From: Whitmania pigra
Taxonomy: Eukaryota > Annelida > Clitellata > Hirudinida > Haemopidae
Assembly: GCA_021613335.1 (NCBI GenBank)
Contig: JAJTWR010000034.1
Span: 28,501 to 92,500 of the forward strand
DNA length: 64,000 nucleotides
Direction of reading: 5' to 3'
Positions 60,555-64,000 of the stretch are shown piece after piece (the stretch's first letter is position 1; every line of letters starts with the position of its first letter). The notes under the pieces were generated by a model. It saw only the letters and a program-made list of their open reading frames with translations, was not told the origin of the DNA and searched no databases. A program made the translations under genes and the position numbers.

Positions 60555-61900
60555 CGATGACGATGACGATGACGATGGCGATGACGTTGACGATGGCGAT
60601 AGTGATGGTGACGGTGACTGTGATGACGATGATGATAATAATAATAATGGCATAGTGTGAGTAATATACTAAATATTTGCGGGTGAATTGGAGCCATTAG
60701 TGTCACTCAAAGAAGTTTGACAGGCCTGAATTTTTTAATGCATCATGGAGAGATGTGATTGTAAACAAATGAATTATATTTTAAAATAATCTCATAATTA
60801 AAACAAAGAGAAATTAATAATTATAAATGCAATAATTTTTGTTTATTGTAATTATTTACAGAATATTATTACTAAAAAAAATACAAGTTATTATTACATG
60901 CTGTTTATCACGCGCTGTGATTCCCTGGAAACAATTGATTTACCTTTAAATATAAATGTAACAGATGAGAATTACTATATTTCATGAGAATTATAATTAT
61001 TATATTCTTCTGTTGCAAGGCAGACTGAATAATTACCGATAACACCGTAAGGAGAGTGCAGCTTTTACGTTCCAAAAACAAGCATCGGTAAATAGTGAAT
61101 ATAATTGGAATATAGTCCTCTGGAAGATGTTTTTGCACAACTGATTGTTCCTCGGAACATCAACATCACTATCAGCGTCATCGTCGTCATCGTCATCATC
61201 ATCGTCATCAGTCGTCAGACTTACAAACACGTAATATCTTTTTTTGTGAAATAAAGTGAAATACAATTTACAAACCGTAAATTCCTGCTACGAAATTGCG
61301 TCTGACGAGTTTGACTCACAATTTAGTGGATCGATCAAAATGTTCATTCGATCTTATATATCTCTTAATTTAATATTTTGAAAAACAATAGTAGAAATTT
61401 AAAAAAATATAATAATAATAATGTCTTGTTTGATTTATTAATTTAACTAATTGATTTATTACTTAATATTACTTGATAAATCATTCAACAACACACTCAT
61501 TGAACCTCTTAGGTAATGGCGGCAGGGTTTCTCACCCGGCAATAAATATAGGATTGGTAGAGCAGCCTAGGGCTCTCAATTTTTATTGGTCCACAACACA
61601 CGAGGGGCATGGCTAATCTTACGACCTCTTTGAGGTTTAATGTCATTTCTTCAAGTAATATTAAATTACAGGTAATCTCACGAGATAACCTAACTTATCA
61701 ATTTCAATTTGCTATTTTATGTGTTCTATTTATTAGATCGTTTTATAAATGTTTCTGACATTAATATATGCTTAAAACCTCATTAATATTAATAAGGGGA
61801 GGACTTACAAGGATCGTGGCAACGACGAGTTTTTTCCTGACTTTCACTTCCTTTTTCGATCCATTCGATGATTGGAATGATGGTTCGAACCTCTTCAGGT
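55854..61900 (-). CDS. Pore-less ionotropic glutamate receptor-like ligand-binding protein (5' end not found)
   Basis: Minus-strand exons 61809-61900 (donor CTT|GTAAGT), 58413-58616 and 55854-56708 join in phase and encode at least 382 residues. Order: KKLVVATIL, EPPFVMFKKDSYQIAGNERF, EGFLVDLL, DNKYGTIYV, FWDGIIGMIHRK (S1 lobe), EADIAMGPIVIT, VDLTQPLLTLRYSALISKP, then a short linker (PEDRKDGLEEELIADVS), then the S2 lobe: GVVRDSLVHQML, EGVARARSENYAFIVDTPIA, EYEAGKQPCDL, EEISNLKKG and YLHWWKDEC. The M1, P, M2 and M3 segments that normally separate S1 and S2 are absent inside one continuous exon. After a basic, low-complexity tail the protein ends SSDIIVIFFLLMLIML, like a GPI-attachment signal or tail anchor. 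The first exon found starts in phase 1, so upstream exons (signal peptide, perhaps an amino-terminal domain) remain to be located. Confidence 0.85.
56709..58412. other. Intron of the iGluR-like gene
   Basis: AT-rich. Only a short GAT repeat (about 58035-58070) and A-rich runs near 58257-58400. No M1-M3-like coding sequence was seen on the minus strand, which would have been expected if the pore were an optional exon. Confidence 0.6.
58617..61808. other. Intron of the iGluR-like gene
   Basis: Contains a long GAT microsatellite (60330-60650) and two less AT-rich unidentified patches (about 59755-60140, 61500-61640). No exon recognised. Confidence 0.5.
60330..60650. repeat. (GAT)n microsatellite, about 300 bp
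   Basis: GATGAT with single GATGGAT/GATTGAT slips, grading into GACGATGACGATGGCGATG. Artefactual poly-Asp, poly-Met and poly-His/Ser frames overlap it. Confidence 0.95.
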
Positions 61901-62490
61901 CTGAGATGAAAAGTAATATGCTAATTAATCGTAATTTACATTTGAAAAATGTAATGAGGAAATTAATTTAAATTCATGTCAACATAATTTAATAATTGTC
62001 AACGCTATAACATTTTAGTTTTAAGATAAATATTTCAAATAAAATAAAACATTAAAGAGGGCCTGAAGGTAAAAATCCTTTTCTTAACCCTCGTTGGGAG
62101 CGATAAAATTTATTGGAAAATTAAAAAATGTTAGAAACAATAATTACAATAGATAATGCAAAGCATGTTGTTGCGTTAATTCAATGCTACTAGAATTTTA
62201 CGAAATTAAGGAGAGATATATACTGATATTTAGATATCCTAATAATCGTACAATTAATTCATTAATGTTTTAATTAATATAATAATGTTATAATTTAATT
62301 ATTGACATAATTATAATAATTATTGCTTGTATTGAACACATATGTTTTCAGATACTGAAGTAATTATTTATGAACAACTTTTAAGAACCATTTTTTCTGA
62401 AAAGAAAAATCAGGAAAATAAACAGAAATTGTTTCATTAAAAATGGAGGAAATTTTTAAACAAACACGTGAAAGAAACGTTTTGCACTGA
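61901..62490. other. AT-rich region upstream of the first recognised iGluR-like exon
   Basis: Searched on the minus strand for a phase-matching upstream exon; none recognised. Confidence 0.4.
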
Positions 62491-62494
62491 AGAT

Positions 62495-62840
<346 letters not shown>

Positions 62841-64000
62841 CACAACATCATTTATAATAACAAATGTAATAACAATTGTGATAACAATTATAATAACAAT
62901 TATTTCAATGAATCCTCGAACATTATTTCATTTTGTATTTATAATGGTGTATTTAATTCCATACATTTTTCCAGTTCTTAATTATGTGATCCGTTTATAA
63001 ATAATTTTTAAAATTGAAAACAATAAAATATAAATTTCTAATTTTTTTATATTTGTCAATAAATCAATGACATATATGTTAATGTGTTAAAATTACATAT
63101 ATACATAATATTATTAACTTCAACTTAAGTAATATTTAATAGTGATACCGCATAACACTTAACACGTATTATAATACATAAAACGTATTATTATTAAATC
63201 AATTATTTGTAATATCACTTAATTAATTATTAAATCACTTAATTGTAACATCACCTAATTAATTATTAAATCATTTGATTGTAATATCACCTAATTAATT
63301 ATTAAAACATTTATCTCACACTCATCCTTGAACGGTGCACTCAATTGTAGCAGAATTCTTGGCGGGAAATGTTGATTATTGAAGGAAGGATAAGAAGTGG
63401 ATGACAGCAGATGAACATTTCAACAACCAACTGCCTCCGTCCTTCAGAAATTCGTCTTGGAAAACGTTGAAAATGGAGAGAATTGAATGAATGAACGCAA
63501 TTTTATTTCTTAACTTGGATTTTCAAGGAATTGTTTGCATTTACCTGAAAATTCTATGTTCTGTTGATAATTTTTTTTCTTACGTATATTGTTTAAGTTA
63601 TTTTTAATATTGTTTAATAAGTCAGGCAAATTTATAAAGTTTTAAAAGGTGAAATAGTTTTTAGAATATGTAATACATTTCAATTTGAACCTCAAGACTT
63701 AAAAGCATTTTAATACTGAAGTTATTAAATGTATTTCTGAAAGTTATCCAGTTTTATCCAATCAAGAGTTCGCATGTAATTAATTTGTATGAACATCAAA
63801 AAGATGGATGATGAAACAAATGGTTAAATAAAAATATCAACAATTCTTCAAAGATGAACTAATAATGATATTAAAAAAAAAACAATAAAAAAAAAAAATA
63901 ATAATCATAATAATATTAATGATGCTGCCTCTGATGATGATGATGAACAAATAATTCTTCAAAGCTGAAGTAATCGTTGAACATTTTCCTGGAAATTCCA
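62841..64000. other. AT-rich region with a 40-44-bp tandem repeat
   Basis: At about 63195-63315, three tandem copies of a unit containing TCACCTAATTAATTATTAAA. The rest is AT-rich without gene signals. A slightly less AT-rich patch at 63330-63490 gave no convincing exon on either strand. Confidence 0.45.

Noticed and set aside
63330..63490. Signal-peptide-like frame on the minus strand (MFICCHPLLILPSI) as first exon of the iGluR-like gene
   Set aside because: Runs to a stop without a usable phase-compatible GT donor, so it cannot join the exon at 61809-61900 as seen.

Overview
This is a stretch of eukaryotic, invertebrate nuclear genome. It is AT-rich, its genes are split by GT-AG introns with consistent reading phases, and its introns carry very long (TAA)n, (GAT)n and (ATGG)n microsatellites, degenerate minisatellites, tRNA-derived SINEs and hAT and LINE fossils. 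Gene content (a RhoA orthologue, a CRELD2-like ER protein, a SUEL-lectin membrane protein) fits a protostome. A lophotrochozoan such as a leech or other annelid is my guess, but the species cannot be proved from the window.

Layout. 1-148: probable end of an exon on the minus strand. 820-1712: fossil non-LTR retrotransposon. 1945-3535: transposon terminus and a 1-kb minisatellite. 7646-19564 (+): complete six-exon gene for a type I membrane protein (signal peptide, SUEL lectin domain, CUB-like domain, sushi-like module, one TM, cytoplasmic tail), related to EVA-1. Its 5.9-kb third intron holds microsatellites and a CpG-rich island dense in YY1, CRE and ETS motifs. 22474-22802 (-): candidate tiny three-exon gene. 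23040-25725: retroelement tail, two hAT fossils and a SINE. 26437-27597 (+): intronless BTB-BACK (BTBD9-like) gene. 27901-29045: element with terminal inverted repeats. 30864-31488 (+): two-exon gene for an unrecognised small protein with two hydrophobic segments. 34319-41547 and beyond (-): claudin-like four-TM gene. 42735-49420 (+): complete 14-exon CRELD2-like gene ending in KEEL. 50659-51408 (-): Rho1/RhoA. 53344-54125: internally deleted hAT element with a perfect 8-bp target duplication. 55854-61900 (-): 3' part of an ionotropic glutamate receptor-like gene.

The most striking object is the last gene. Its final exon joins the S1 lobe of the iGluR ligand-binding domain directly to the S2 lobe through a few residues, with no M1, pore loop, M2 or M3, and the protein ends in a short hydrophobic tail like a GPI-anchor signal. 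By eye, the residues that grip the amino-acid ligand in classical iGluRs are also replaced. It looks like a membrane-tethered, channel-less ligand-binding domain.

There is no operon-like logic. The claudin-like and CRELD2-like genes are divergent and may share an upstream region. CRELD2-like and Rho1 are convergent. Exon borders were deduced by eye from splice motifs and phase agreement; no alignment or transcript data were available.
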